From positions 1-41,451 of the forward strand of contig JAJYPY010000007.1 in the NCBI GenBank assembly GCA_021794995.1: a stretch of DNA of 41,451 bases. The letters are read 5' to 3'. Each line of letters begins with the position of its first letter. The stretch's first letter is position 1. This DNA is from Actinomycetes bacterium (GTDB lineage: Bacteria; Actinomycetota; Acidimicrobiia; Acidimicrobiales; RAAP-2). The position numbers and the translations under genes were made by a program. The notes under the pieces are model-generated. The model was not told the DNA's origin, made no database searches, and saw only the letters and a list, made by a program, of their open reading frames with translations. Of this stretch, positions 27,664 through 37,422 are shown in pieces.

Positions 27664-27990
27664 CTACAGGTAGCCGGACAGCTCCTGGACGAGCTGCCCC
27701 TTCGGCTTCGCCCCGATCAGGCGCACCTTGGGCTCCCCGTCCTTGAACAGAATCAGGGTGGGAATGCTCATCACGTCGTAGCGGCGCGTCACGTCCAGGT
27801 TCTCGTCGATGTTGAGCTTCGCCACCTGGAGCTTGCCTGCCTGCTCGCCCGCGATCTCCTCGAGCACCGGCGCGATCATCTTGCACGGCCCGCACCATTC
27901 GGCCCAGAAGTCGACGAGCACCGGCACCTCCGACGCCTTGACATGCTCGTCAAACGTACTGTCGTCCAACGTCACGATCTTCTCGCTCAT
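27664..27990 (-). CDS. trxA: Thioredoxin TrxA
   Basis: Disulfide reductase of 108 residues with the active site 'DFWAEWCGPCKMIAPVLEEI' (Cys33, Cys36) and the cis-proline loop 'DVMSIPTLILFKDGEPK'. The ATG start at 27990 has a purine-rich GAGAGGCGAG upstream. It is reduced by the product of trxB just upstream, the arrangement found in Actinobacteria. A 136-bp gap separates the two genes, with no gene in it. Confidence 0.97.
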   Translation of the reverse strand: MSEKIVTLDDSTFDEHVKASEVPVLVDFWAEWCGPCKMIAPVLEEIAGEQAGKLQVAKLNIDENLDVTRRYDVMSIPTLILFKDGEPKVRLIGAKPKGQLVQELSGYL

Positions 27991-28126
27991 CTCGCCTCTC
28001 TTCGCTCGCTCCTGCGCGCACGTCCGCCGGTGATGTCCACATCCCCCGTCATGATCACGTCAACACCGCCAGCGCACTCCCTGTTCCCGGCCGTTCGGCA
28101 CGGCAGCCCCCGTGTCGGTCGGTTGC

Positions 28127-29086
28127 CTAGGACCCGCGTGCTTCCAGCCACCGCTCGGCGTCGATGGCCGCCATGCACCCCGACCCCGCCGCAGTGACCG
28201 CCTGGCGGTACGTCTGATCCTGGACGTCGCCGCAGGCGAAGACGCCGTCGACGTTCGTGCGCGAGCCGTCGTGCGTCGCCACATAGCCTTGGTCGTCGAG
28301 CGCCACCTGACCCCTGAACACCGCGGTGTTCGGCACGTGGCCGATGGCGACGAAGACACCGGTCACCGGGAGCTCGTCATACGCCCCGGTGGCCGCATGG
28401 CGTACCCGTACCCCGGTCACCTTGCCGTCACCGAGCACCTCGACGACCTGCTGTGTCCAGGCGAATTCGATGTCGGGGTTCGCGAACGCCCGCTCCTGCA
28501 TGATGCGCGACGCCCGGAGGCGGTCGCGGCGGTGCACCACGGTCACCTTCGACGCGAACCTCGTCAGGAACAGCGCTTCTTCGAGAGCCGAGTCGCCGCC
28601 ACCGACGACGGCGATGTGCTGGTCGCGAAAGAAGAAGCCATCGCACGTGGCGCAGGTGGAGACGCCGTACCCGAGCAGTCTGTCCTCTCCCGGGACACCC
28701 AGCATCAGCGCCTGCGCCCCCGTGGCGATGATCAGCGCCTCCGTTTCATAGGTCGGTGACGGCGCGTCGGGATCGCCCGTCCACACGGCGAACGGGCTCT
28801 TCTCGAGCTCGACGCGGGTGACCTTGGCGGTGACGATGTCGGCCCCGAAGCGGGCGGCCTGTGCACGCATCGAGGTCATGAGCTCGGGACCGAGGATGCC
28901 GTCGGGGAAGCCGGGATAGTTCTCCACCTCGGTCGTGAGCATCAGCTGGCCACCGGGCTGGTCACTGGTCGACGAGGGCTCGCCCTCGATCAGGACCGGC
29001 CCGAGCTGCGCCCGAGCCGTGTACACGGCCGCGGTAAGCCCGGCCGGACCCGATCCCGCGATCAGCACCTTCAGATGAGAGGGCAC
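28127..29086 (-). CDS. trxB: Thioredoxin-disulfide reductase TrxB
   Basis: FAD/NADPH flavoprotein (319 residues) that reduces thioredoxin. The FAD site is '[20 protein letters not shown]' (7-26). The redox pair is '[20 protein letters not shown]' (Cys145, Cys148), followed directly by the NADPH site '[15 protein letters not shown]'. The C-terminal FAD motif is '[20 protein letters not shown]'. The start is GTG at 29086, 7 bp after the small membrane protein upstream, so both are in one operon. Confidence 0.97.
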   Translation of the reverse strand: MPSHLKVLIAGSGPAGLTAAVYTARAQLGPVLIEGEPSSTSDQPGGQLMLTTEVENYPGFPDGILGPELMTSMRAQAARFGADIVTAKVTRVELEKSPFAVWTGDPDAPSPTYETEALIIATGAQALMLGVPGEDRLLGYGVSTCATCDGFFFRDQHIAVVGGGDSALEEALFLTRFASKVTVVHRRDRLRASRIMQERAFANPDIEFAWTQQVVEVLGDGKVTGVRVRHAATGAYDELPVTGVFVAIGHVPNTAVFRGQVALDDQGYVATHDGSRTNVDGVFACGDVQDQTYRQAVTAAGSGCMAAIDAERWLEARGS

Positions 29087-29093
29087 GGGTGCC

Positions 29094-29489
29094 TCAGCGC
29101 GGGCTGACAGGGGAGGGGCGAGCCGACCGGCGCGTCCAGGCGCCGAGACCCACCAAGGTCAATGCGCCACCGAGCACGAGATAGCTGAGCCAGACGCGAT
29201 GGCCGAAGACGTAGACGTCGAAGAGCCGGAGGATCGCGATGGACCCCATCACGAGCACGAGGGTGGCCAGGGCCGCGACGAGCAACCCGAAGACGATCGC
29301 GCGGGTCGCGAGCAGCGCGGGCCGAACCGCCTTGTCGTGGATGGTGTCGACGAGGAGTTGGACCACATCCGCGGCCTTGCGCGGCAGCTCCGCTGCCGCC
29401 TGCGCCGCCGCCGCGCCGACTGCCGGCGGCGGGACGGATCCGCCTGCCGGTCGTGCCGGCTCGCTGTGTGGCGCGTGCACGTCGCTCAT
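29094..29489 (-). CDS. Small membrane protein of unknown function (two TM helices)
   Basis: 131 residues that I do not assign to a named family with certainty. An N-terminal Pro/Ala-rich cytoplasmic part (1-45) is followed by an amphipathic stretch '[20 protein letters not shown]', a TM helix ('[20 protein letters not shown]'), a short loop and a second TM helix ('[20 protein letters not shown]'), then a basic tail. This resembles phage-holin-superfamily-like membrane proteins common in Actinobacteria (tentative). It lies between degV and trxB in the same direction. Confidence 0.7.
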   Translation of the reverse strand: MSDVHAPHSEPARPAGGSVPPPAVGAAAAQAAAELPRKAADVVQLLVDTIHDKAVRPALLATRAIVFGLLVAALATLVLVMGSIAILRLFDVYVFGHRVWLSYLVLGGALTLVGLGAWTRRSARPSPVSPR

Positions 29490-29512
29490 GCGGCCAGCCT
29501 ATCTGCAGGGGG

Positions 29513-30361
29513 TCAGGGTCGGGTCGGGAGCTGGTAGCAGATGGCGATCGCGCCAGGACCCGAATGGGTGCCGACGACCGGGCCGAGGTCGGTAACGACG
29601 AGCTCGTGCACGAGCTCCACGTCGTGCAATCGGGCCACCACCGACTCGATGTCCGTCGCAGCCCCGTCGCAGATCGCCAATCGCTCGAGCGGCGCGTCCG
29701 CGCGGACCTTGGCGATCAGGTAGTCGAGCGCTCGCGTGCGCGTCCGCTGCCTGGACTCCTGCTCGACCACCCCGTCGCGTACCTCGATGACGGGCTTGAT
29801 GGACAGGAGCGACCCGACGAGAGCCGCCGCGCCGCCGATCCGTCCACCACGCTGGAGATGGTCGAGGGTGTCGACGATCCCGAGCACGCGCGTCCGGCCG
29901 ATCAGCTCGCGCGCGCGGGCAACCACCGCGTCGAGCGGAGCACCCGTCGCAGCGAGCTCCGCGGCGTCGATGCAGATGAGCCCCTGTCCCATCGTGGCCG
30001 AACGCGTGTCGATCACCTCGACCGGAACCGTGCTACCGAGCGCCTCGGCTCCCGCGAGCGCCGAGTGATAGGTGGCGGACACCCCCGCGGAGAGGGTCAG
30101 GCACACGACGGCGTCGGCGCCCTCGCTCACGCAGTGCTCGAACGCGGTGCGAAACGCGCCGGGTGGGGGTGCAGCGGTCTCGGGGAGCGACGCAGACGCC
30201 TTGCAACGACGCCAGAACTCGGCGGGCGTCACGTCGCGCCGGTCGAGCAGCTCCTCGTCGCCGAACCGGATCGTGAGCGGCACGACCACGATTCGCGAGC
30301 GGGCGGCGAGCTCGTCGGAGAGATCGCACGCGCTATCGGTGACGATCCACACACCCGCCAC
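29513..30361 (-). CDS. DegV family fatty-acid-binding protein
   Basis: 282 residues starting 'MAGVWIVTDSACDLSDELAA', the typical DegV opening (V.DS..DL). Further conserved parts are 'VVVPLTIRFGDEELLDRRDV', the loop 'ETAAPPPGAF' (canonical TSQPS/P region), 'LTLSAGVSATYHSAL' and 'LDHLQRGGRIGGAAALVGSL'. Family members bind a fatty acid in a deep pocket and, as FakB, present it to the FakA kinase. No fakA is in the window. The GTG at 30361 has GAGGGGG upstream. The track start at 30916 overlaps murJ and is rejected. Confidence 0.9.
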   Translation of the reverse strand: MAGVWIVTDSACDLSDELAARSRIVVVPLTIRFGDEELLDRRDVTPAEFWRRCKASASLPETAAPPPGAFRTAFEHCVSEGADAVVCLTLSAGVSATYHSALAGAEALGSTVPVEVIDTRSATMGQGLICIDAAELAATGAPLDAVVARARELIGRTRVLGIVDTLDHLQRGGRIGGAAALVGSLLSIKPVIEVRDGVVEQESRQRTRTRALDYLIAKVRADAPLERLAICDGAATDIESVVARLHDVELVHELVVTDLGPVVGTHSGPGAIAICYQLPTRP

Positions 30362-30443
30362 GAAGACCCCCTCGCTTGCCTCGCCGTCGCAAGATCGGCA
30401 GTGATGCCCGGGTCGCCCGTCGGCGTCCGTCGGCGCGAGCAAC

Positions 30444-32501
30444 CTATCGCGGCTGGTGCCGGCGCAAGGGCGTCGCGGTGCCTCCGAGCCACCGCCGTTC
30501 GCCCGGGTCGTCTCCGCCGTCGTCATGCTCTGGCTCGGCGCGGGCGCGCCCGGCGGGTGGGGCCTCAGGTCGTTGGGCAGGCGGACGGGAGACCCGACGC
30601 GCGGGCGGAGAGGAAGCAGCGCGGGAGGACCGTGACGAGCTCCGGGCGATCGGGGTTCCCGGCGGAGGCACGATCCGGATCCGCGGACCCGTGTTGACCG
30701 GTGCGCGCGCGTCGCCCCACGCCGCGCCCAACCCCGCCCCTGCGCCGAGCTCGTCACGGTCGAGCGCTGTGGCTGTCGGCTCGAGCGACGTTCCGGTGAG
30801 CAGTGCGAGGGGGCGTCGTCGTCCACCCAAGACCGCGGCGATGCCACCGTAGACGGCCGCGCCGGCAACGACTGCGGCGACGACGCGCAGGAGGAGTCCC
30901 GCGCCGTGCTGCGCACCCGAGAGGTCGGAGACGACCAGGACGACCGCGCCCATCGCGACCGTCGCCCCTGCCGCCCGTCGAAGGGGCGACCAGGCGCCCG
31001 GGGTGCCGAGCCTTCCGATCCAGCGGCGCACGACCACGATCGCGAGCACGGAGGCGACGCTGTAGGCGATCGTGAGCGACAGCGCGAGCCCTCGCACGCC
31101 GAGGGGGCCGACGAGGGCGACCGCCAGCACGACGTTGAGGCCGTTCTCCACGAGGTACAGGTAGAAGGCCACCTTGGTGCGCTGCATGGCCTGCAGGACG
31201 CGGACCATGTAGAGGTAGATACAGAATCCGGGCAGTCCGAGTGAGAACATCGCGAGCGCGGCGCCCGTCGTGTTGGTGTCGGCGGCGGTCGTCCTGCCGT
31301 GGCCGAGCAGGAGCGCGACGGCCGGGTGGGCGAGGATCAGCATGCCCATCGCCGCCGGCAGGATGGCGGCGATGGTCGCACGCAGGCCGCCGGTCAGGCG
31401 CCGCCGGAACGCTTCTTCGTCGCCCGTCGACCAGCGTTCAGCGAGGTCCGGGGTCACCGCGCTCATGATCGACACCGCGATGACTGCATACGGCATCACC
31501 ATGAAGGTGTAGGCGTACGTGTACGACGACACCGGAGCGCGGCCCTTCGCGCCGAGCGCGAGCGCCAGCACGACGTAGAGGGCCACCTGGTTGGCGAGGA
31601 CGAAGCCGAACGTCCAGCCGCCGAGGCGAACCACGGTCTTGACGGCCTCGTGCGCAGGCTCCCAACGCCAGCGGAGCCGACCGAGCCCGATGCCGCGCAT
31701 GGCGGGGAGCAAGAGCAGCGCCTGGACGAAGACTCCGGCGGTGGTCCCGAGTCCGAGCAGGACGAGTGCCCCGGAATGCGCGTGGACGGAGGCGAGCGAG
31801 GGAAAATTCGGCACGATCGCGTGGAACCAGAGCAGGACGACGACCGTCACGACGTTGTTCGCGATGGGCACCCACATCGGCGCGGCGAAGCGACGGCGCG
31901 TGTTCAACAACGCGGTCACGAGCGAGATGAGGCCGTAGAGCGCGACCTGTGGAACGAACCAGCGCAGGAGCGTGGACGCCACAGCTTTCTCCTGGGCGAG
32001 GGTCCCCGCGGCGCGCGGGCGTACGTGGTCGAACGCGGTGTATGCCGAGATCACCTCGGGCGCGAGGAACCAGAAGAGGATGGTCATCGCGGCGAGCAAC
32101 GCGACCGCGACGGTCACGATCGCCGAGATCGCGCGCCACGCCTCTCGCTCTGTGCGCGTCGCGAGCCGGTCGACGAAGACAGGGATGAAGGTCGCCGCGA
32201 GAATGCCGCCGAGCACGATGTCGTAGATCATGTTGGGCGTCGTGTTCGCGAGGTTGTAGGCGTCTGCGAGATGGGTCAGCCCGAGCGCGTAGGCGAGCGC
32301 GATGATCCGGAGGAGTCCGGTGAACCGTGAGACCGCGGTGCCCGCGGCCATCCACACCGCGGCGCGCTGGAGGCGCGTGCCGCCGGCCGGAGCTACGCCT
32401 GTGGCGCCGGAGCCCCGTGCTGCGTCCCGATCCTCTCCCCCGCGCCTGGCGGCGTGGGCAGGTTCGCGGCCCTGCCCCGCTCGGCCCCAGCTCCTAGGCA
32501 C
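30444..32501 (-). CDS. murJ: Lipid II flippase MurJ (MviN)
   Basis: MOP-family flippase moving lipid II across the membrane for peptidoglycan synthesis. 685 residues with about 14 TM helices from about residue 45 ('AAVWMAAGTAVSRFTGLLRI') to about 570, including the conserved 'LADAYNLANTTPNMIYDIVL' and 'YAYTFMVMPYAVIAVSIMSA'. The C-terminal 115 residues are Pro/Ser/Arg-rich and disordered. I see no pseudokinase or FHA-binding domain like that of mycobacterial MviN. The GTG start at 32501 leaves a 40-residue basic extension and may be upstream of the true start. It follows the DUF6049-like gene by 15 bp, as in mycobacteria. Confidence 0.93.
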   Translation of the reverse strand: MPRSWGRAGQGREPAHAARRGGEDRDAARGSGATGVAPAGGTRLQRAAVWMAAGTAVSRFTGLLRIIALAYALGLTHLADAYNLANTTPNMIYDIVLGGILAATFIPVFVDRLATRTEREAWRAISAIVTVAVALLAAMTILFWFLAPEVISAYTAFDHVRPRAAGTLAQEKAVASTLLRWFVPQVALYGLISLVTALLNTRRRFAAPMWVPIANNVVTVVVLLWFHAIVPNFPSLASVHAHSGALVLLGLGTTAGVFVQALLLLPAMRGIGLGRLRWRWEPAHEAVKTVVRLGGWTFGFVLANQVALYVVLALALGAKGRAPVSSYTYAYTFMVMPYAVIAVSIMSAVTPDLAERWSTGDEEAFRRRLTGGLRATIAAILPAAMGMLILAHPAVALLLGHGRTTAADTNTTGAALAMFSLGLPGFCIYLYMVRVLQAMQRTKVAFYLYLVENGLNVVLAVALVGPLGVRGLALSLTIAYSVASVLAIVVVRRWIGRLGTPGAWSPLRRAAGATVAMGAVVLVVSDLSGAQHGAGLLLRVVAAVVAGAAVYGGIAAVLGGRRRPLALLTGTSLEPTATALDRDELGAGAGLGAAWGDARAPVNTGPRIRIVPPPGTPIARSSSRSSRAASSPPARRVSRPPAQRPEAPPAGRARAEPEHDDGGDDPGERRWLGGTATPLRRHQPR

Positions 32502-32516
32502 GCGCGCGCTCTTCGC

Positions 32517-34673
32517 TCACGGCAGCGGCCGGCGCGCCGGTACCGGTCCCTGTGCAGGGTGGATCGGGGTTGGGCCCGCGGCGCGCAGCCGCCGACGGCG
32601 CCGCCGGCCCGTCCACCAGGTCCGTCCCCACCACGTGAGGAGCACACCGAGGGCGAGCACCGTGAGGACGACCCCTACCACCGACGTGGCGGTGGAACGC
32701 ACCGTGAGCACGCCCTGCGCGATGACGAGCCGGCCGTTGGGTGACGTGAAGACCGCACGCAGGGGGAGATCGCCCGACGAGCGTGCTTTGACCAGCACTC
32801 GCCACGGGTTCGTGACGTGGGTCAGGCGCATGCCGGGGCGCGAGGAGCGGTGCGGGAACACGAACTTGTTGCCGCTCACCGACAACGTGCCGATCACCGT
32901 GTAGGACGCGCGGGACTCGACGGTGACCGGGATCCAGCCTGTGCGCGCGGTCAGGGTGAAGGTGCGCTGTGTCGCGAAGGTGACGAGGTGCAGCTGGCCC
33001 GAGAGGACTCGTTCGAAGGTCCTGATCCCCGACGCCTGGGCACGGGGGCTCAAGTTTTCAGACTCCGATGAGAGCAGCGCGTCGTCGAGCTCTCCGAGGA
33101 CCGGCGGCGCTCCGACGACGGCGCTGTCGAAGTCCGAGAGGCGCACGCGCGCCGTCGATATGGCGCGCGCCATCGATGCGCGGATGCGAGGACCCGAGCT
33201 TCCGTCCTGCAAGTGGCGGGTCCCGTCGGGTGCGACCGCGCCGAAGAACCCCGAAAGGGTGACCGCCGCGACGTCCGGATTGCCCTGGAGTCCCGCGAGC
33301 AGCACCCGGTCGAACGTGGCGTTGGGCATCCAGTGGGCTGGCGGCACGGCGATCATCCCGCGCACCGATGTTGTGTTCGGCCGTTCGAAGTGCACCATGG
33401 CGAGGTCGGCGAGAAGCTGGCTCGCTGCGAGCGCGGGATCGCCGCGTGCCCCGCTGAACTGCCCGTCGAGAAGTGTGTCGGTCTCGGCGGCGCGCACCGT
33501 CGCAGATGTGCCCTTGCCGAGCGCGAGTTGGAAGGTTGACGCCCAGGTTCCGGCGACCGGTGTGACTGTGGGGGCGAGATCAGCGCCGGGGACGACGACC
33601 TGCGTCGCGCCGATCTGCTTGAGACCGGCGGCGAAACCGCTGCCCACCGGTCCGGTCGTCACCCACGCGGCAGGGGACCTCGCCGTCTGGATGCGGAATT
33701 TGTGCATGACTGTGGCGCCCGCGGCCATCTGGGCCACGATCTCGGTCGGCTCCCCAGCGGCGGCCAGGGCGCCCAAATTGATCGGGACGTACGGAGCGGC
33801 GAGCACCTGATCGACCGCCTGGTTTTGAGAGAGGGTCGCGATCGTCGTGATCGCTGCACGGCCCGCGGCACCGCTGTGTGCGAGCCTCTGGAGCGTCTGG
33901 GGCGACGCGTCCAGGGTGAGCGGGATCCCCGCCGCCGCGCGGAGCTGGGCCGCGAGCACGTCGAGCGCCGCCGCGTGGGCCTTGGAGAGCGGGGCGATGA
34001 CGGTCGAAGGGCCGCTCGGGTGGGAGGAGAGTGCGGCCGTCGTGCTGAACGGCACGACCCACGCGAAGTCGAGTGGGTGCGCGCTCTTTCCTGCAACGTA
34101 GGTGAGGAAGGTGGTGAAGTGGTCGACCACCCGCTGTGACTCGAGCAGCTGGACCACCACGGGGTACACGCCTGTGCATGTGCCCGAGCCTGTCGGCGGC
34201 GCGCACGCCAGGCCCAGCCGCGCGCTGCCGGCACTGGCGGCACCCTTCACCACGTCGATTGCGAAGCTGGCGGAGCCGGGGGCGCGCGGCTCGGGAGGAA
34301 GGCTCGTGACGGCGGTGGGCGACGTGCTCGAGATGGGGATCCCACGGGGGCCGTTCGCGACCGTGTTCTTGAAGTCGTAGCGGGTGTTCAGCCGCGGGTA
34401 GAGGACCGCGTCCACCTGCGCGCCCGCCGACGCATTGCGGGCCCTGAGGGTGAGGTCGAACAGCGAAGGGGCTGTCGGTGCGCTCGAGGCGGGCGCAACC
34501 ACCCACTGGGACTGGTTCTCGAGGAGGATCGCGGGCTTGTGTGCGCCCGGCGAGAGAGGCGCCGCCCCGGCGAGGGTCCCCCATCCGAGGACCGTGCCGC
34601 CCAGGACCGTGCCGCCCAGGACCGTCGCCGCCAGCGCGGCGAGCCGGGCGCGGCGACTGCTCCACATCGACAC
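32517..34673 (-). CDS. Secreted, membrane-tethered DUF6049-like protein next to murJ
   Basis: 718 residues: a signal peptide with basic start and hydrophobic core containing the repeat LGGTV (1-40), a large extracytoplasmic region with beta-rich segments and a central domain of glycosidase/deacetylase flavour ('WVVPFSTTAALSSHPSGPST'), and a C-terminal TM helix ('VVGVVLTVLALGVLLTWWGR') followed by a basic cytoplasmic tail. The position immediately before murJ matches the mycobacterial Rv3909-like gene, annotated as DUF6049 (from memory). A role in envelope assembly is inferred. The GTG at 34673 lies exactly where a leaderless transcript from the TAGCGT hexamer (34680-34685) would begin. An ATG follows two codons later. 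Confidence 0.75.
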   Translation of the reverse strand: MSMWSSRRARLAALAATVLGGTVLGGTVLGWGTLAGAAPLSPGAHKPAILLENQSQWVVAPASSAPTAPSLFDLTLRARNASAGAQVDAVLYPRLNTRYDFKNTVANGPRGIPISSTSPTAVTSLPPEPRAPGSASFAIDVVKGAASAGSARLGLACAPPTGSGTCTGVYPVVVQLLESQRVVDHFTTFLTYVAGKSAHPLDFAWVVPFSTTAALSSHPSGPSTVIAPLSKAHAAALDVLAAQLRAAAGIPLTLDASPQTLQRLAHSGAAGRAAITTIATLSQNQAVDQVLAAPYVPINLGALAAAGEPTEIVAQMAAGATVMHKFRIQTARSPAAWVTTGPVGSGFAAGLKQIGATQVVVPGADLAPTVTPVAGTWASTFQLALGKGTSATVRAAETDTLLDGQFSGARGDPALAASQLLADLAMVHFERPNTTSVRGMIAVPPAHWMPNATFDRVLLAGLQGNPDVAAVTLSGFFGAVAPDGTRHLQDGSSGPRIRASMARAISTARVRLSDFDSAVVGAPPVLGELDDALLSSESENLSPRAQASGIRTFERVLSGQLHLVTFATQRTFTLTARTGWIPVTVESRASYTVIGTLSVSGNKFVFPHRSSRPGMRLTHVTNPWRVLVKARSSGDLPLRAVFTSPNGRLVIAQGVLTVRSTATSVVGVVLTVLALGVLLTWWGRTWWTGRRRRRRLRAAGPTPIHPAQGPVPARRPLP
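34588..34629. repeat. 15-bp tandem repeat in the signal peptide of the DUF6049-like gene
   Basis: Two full copies and one partial copy of AGGACCGTGCCGCCC (plus strand). On the coding strand they encode LGGTV repeats in the hydrophobic core of the signal peptide. The period is the same as in the hut and origin repeats. A change of one unit would alter the h-region by five residues. Confidence 0.75.
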
Positions 34674-34756
34674 CGCAAGACGCTACTTGCATTGACCCGC
34701 GCACCCGTCGCGTCGGCACGGGGGGAGGCGGCGCGCGGGGTGCACGTACGGGCCGC

Positions 34757-36202
34757 ATGCGGCGCGGCTGTACGGTGGACGAGGTGACGTCGCCAACTGT
34801 CCCCGCGCGGTTCCGCGCGCTCGCCGACGCCACCGCCGCGCTCGCCGACCGGTTCCGGGCTGCCGGGCACCGCATCTTTCTCGTCGGCGGCTCGGTGCGC
34901 GACGCCCTCGTGGCGCACCCCCGGTCCAACGGCGCGGCCCCGGGCGACTACGACCTCACGACCGACGCGCGTCCCGAGGAGATCGAGCGACTCGTGCGCG
35001 GCTGGGCCGATGACGTGTGGACGCAGGGCAAGCGATTCGGCACGATCGGGTGCGCGGCCGGCGGCCGGACCTACGAGATCACCACGCACCGGGCGGAGGC
35101 CTACCGCCCCGATTCTCGCAAGCCCGATGTGATCTTCGGCGACGACGTCGAGACCGATCTGTCGCGGCGCGACTTCACCGTGAACGCGATGGCGCTCGAG
35201 CTGCCCCACCTCGCGCTCGTGGACCCGTTCAACGGCATCGCCGACCTGGCCGCGCACCGACTGCGCACGCCCCTCGATCCTGACGTCTCCTTCGACGACG
35301 ACCCGCTCCGCATGCTGCGCGCAGCCAGGTTCGCGGCCGCCTACGCGCTCGTGCCCGACCCCGAGCTCGTCGACGCGGTGCGACACGGCCACCACCGGCT
35401 CTCGATCGTGTCGGCGGAGCGGATCCGCGACGAGCTCGACAAGATCGTCATGCTGCATCCTCCGGGTCCTTCGCGCGCGTTGCACTTCGTCGTCCAGACC
35501 GGGCTGGCCGACGAGTTCCTTCCCGAGCTTCCTGCCCTCGCCCTGGAGCAGGATCCCGTCCATCGTCACAAGGACGTGCTCGCCCATACCCTCGCCGTCG
35601 TGGACAAGACGAGCGGGGACAAGCTCCTTCGACTCGCGGCGCTCTTCCACGACGTCGGTAAACCGCGCACCCGGACATTCGGGCCAGACGGGGTCACCTT
35701 CCACTACCACGACGTCGTCGGCGCCCGTCTCACGCGCCAGCGCATGGAGGCTCTGCGGTACCCGAACGACGAGGTGGAAACGGTCACGGCGCTCGTCGAG
35801 CTCCACCTGCGGTTCCACACGTACCGCCTCGGCTGGACCGACAAGGCCGTCCGACGCTACGTGCGCGACGCCGGTCCCTTGCTCGACAGGTTGAACGAGC
35901 TCACGCGTTGCGACTGCACGACGCGCAACGCGGCCAAGGCTCGGGCACTGGGCCAGAGGATGGACGAGCTGGAGCGCCGCATCGCAGAGCTACGTAGCCA
36001 AGAGGAGCTCGACGCGATCCGTCCGGATCTGAACGGGACACAGGTGATGGCGCGCCTCGGGATCCCACCGGGCCGTGCCGTGGGGGAAGGGCTCGCCTTC
36101 CTGCTCGAGCTCCGCCTCGACGAGGGACCGCTCGGCGAGGAGGAGGCGGGCCGGCGTCTCGACGCGTGGTGGGCACAGCGCCGGTCGTCCGGGCACGGCT
36201 GA
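34757..36202 (+). CDS. cca: CCA-adding tRNA nucleotidyltransferase (with HD domain)
   Basis: Adds or repairs the 3' CCA of tRNA; often labelled pcnA in actinobacterial genomes. 481 residues. The nucleotidyltransferase head shows 'IFLVGGSVRDAL', 'GDYDLTTDARPEEIERLV' (catalytic DxD), 'RFGTIGCAAGGRTYEITTHR', 'LSRRDFTVNAMALELP' and 'DPLRMLRAARFAA'. An HD domain follows ('DKLLRLAALFHDVGKPRTRT'). The start is uncertain: ATG 34757 or GTG 34775 or 34784, none with a strong SD. The track start at 34478 lies inside the divergent gene. The divergence from the murJ block is the same as in mycobacteria. It is convergent with ino1, 60 bp apart. Confidence 0.93.
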   Translation: MRRGCTVDEVTSPTVPARFRALADATAALADRFRAAGHRIFLVGGSVRDALVAHPRSNGAAPGDYDLTTDARPEEIERLVRGWADDVWTQGKRFGTIGCAAGGRTYEITTHRAEAYRPDSRKPDVIFGDDVETDLSRRDFTVNAMALELPHLALVDPFNGIADLAAHRLRTPLDPDVSFDDDPLRMLRAARFAAAYALVPDPELVDAVRHGHHRLSIVSAERIRDELDKIVMLHPPGPSRALHFVVQTGLADEFLPELPALALEQDPVHRHKDVLAHTLAVVDKTSGDKLLRLAALFHDVGKPRTRTFGPDGVTFHYHDVVGARLTRQRMEALRYPNDEVETVTALVELHLRFHTYRLGWTDKAVRRYVRDAGPLLDRLNELTRCDCTTRNAAKARALGQRMDELERRIAELRSQEELDAIRPDLNGTQVMARLGIPPGRAVGEGLAFLLELRLDEGPLGEEEAGRRLDAWWAQRRSSGHG

Positions 36203-36262
36203 GAGGGGTTGACCGCCGCTCCGGCACGCGGTCACCCGCACGCGGGATCCAGGGGCTGGACC

Positions 36263-37360
36263 TCAGTCCTCGGGCCAGCGTGGTCCGGCCGCGCCCGCGG
36301 CAAACTCCTCGACGAGCTGGGAGGCGACGTCGTCGTGGTACTGCACGGGCGGGGACTTCATGAAGTAGGCGGACGGCCCCACCAGCGGGCCGCCGATCCC
36401 GCGATCGAGCGCGAGCTTGGCGCAGCGCACCGCGTCGATGATCACCCCAGCCGAATTGGGCGAGTCCCACACCTCGAGCTTGAGCTCGAGGTTGAGCGGC
36501 ACGTCGCCGAAGTTCCGCCCCTCCATCCGGATGTACGCCCACTTGCGATCCGCCAGCCAGGGCACATGGTCCGACGGTCCGATGTGCACGTCGTCGGCGG
36601 GCAATGCGACGTGCTCGATCTGGCTCGTGACGGCCTGGGTCTTGGACACTTTCTTCGACTCGAGCCGGTCGCGCTCCAGCATGTTCTTGAAGTCCATGTT
36701 CCCCCCGACGTTCAACTGGTAGGTGCGGTCGAGGACGAGGCCGCGATCCTCGAACAGGCGGGTGAGCACCCGGTGGACGATCGTCGAGCCCACCTGGCTC
36801 TTGATGTCGTCGCCGATGATGGGCACGCCGGCGTCGGCGAAGCGCCGCGCCCACGTCGGGTCCGACGCGATGAAGACGGGGATCGCGTTCACGAACGCCA
36901 CCTTTGCGTCCAGCGCGGCCTCGGCGTAGTAACGCTGCGCCTTCTCCGAACCGACAGGCAGGTAGGCGACGAGCACGTCCGCCCTCGACTCGATGAGCGC
37001 CTGGGCGACGTCGACAGGCGCCGTGGGCGCCTCTTCGACCATCTCTCGGTAGTAGCGGCCGAGGCCGTCAAGGGTCGGTCCGCGTTGGACGGTGACGCCG
37101 AGGTCACCGACATCGGCGAAGCGAAGCGTGTTGTTCTGCCCGGCGTGGATGGCCTTGCCCAGGTCCATCCCCACCTTGGCCGCGTCCACGTCGAACGCGG
37201 CGACGGGCACCAAGTCGCGCACGTGGTATCCGCCGAGCACCACGTGCATGAGCCCGGGCACGACATCGCCCTCCGTGGCGTCGCGGTAGTACGAGATCCC
37301 CTGCACGAGGGAGCTGGCGCAGTTGCCCACGCCGGCGATGGCCACTCGGATGCTGCTCAT
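36263..37360 (-). CDS. ino1: Inositol-3-phosphate synthase (actinobacterial type)
   Basis: NAD-dependent cyclase turning glucose-6-phosphate into myo-inositol-3-phosphate, the precursor of phosphatidylinositol and mycothiol in Actinobacteria. 365 residues. The NAD site is '[20 protein letters not shown]'. Further conserved parts are '[20 protein letters not shown]', '[19 protein letters not shown]', '[20 protein letters not shown]' and '[20 protein letters not shown]'. The ATG at 37360 has AAGGAGA upstream. The track start at 37537 is upstream of any homology. It is followed upstream by padR on the same strand, the order known from mycobacteria (Rv0046c-Rv0047c). Confidence 0.96.
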   Translation of the reverse strand: MSSIRVAIAGVGNCASSLVQGISYYRDATEGDVVPGLMHVVLGGYHVRDLVPVAAFDVDAAKVGMDLGKAIHAGQNNTLRFADVGDLGVTVQRGPTLDGLGRYYREMVEEAPTAPVDVAQALIESRADVLVAYLPVGSEKAQRYYAEAALDAKVAFVNAIPVFIASDPTWARRFADAGVPIIGDDIKSQVGSTIVHRVLTRLFEDRGLVLDRTYQLNVGGNMDFKNMLERDRLESKKVSKTQAVTSQIEHVALPADDVHIGPSDHVPWLADRKWAYIRMEGRNFGDVPLNLELKLEVWDSPNSAGVIIDAVRCAKLALDRGIGGPLVGPSAYFMKSPPVQYHDDVASQLVEEFAAGAAGPRWPED

Positions 37361-37422
37361 CGATCGTCTCCTTGTCGTCACGAGGCCCACGCGGGTCGCG
37401 CAGGTGTCCGTTCTTGCGGTCG

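Noticed and set aside
26498-27673. 391-codon plus-strand ORF opposite the cwlM-like gene
   Set aside because: The opposite strand shows two clear peptidoglycan-binding repeats; this one shows nothing.
36232-36247. Bidirectional terminator between cca and ino1
   Set aside because: CCCGC-AC-GCGGG is short with a two-base loop and no U tract.
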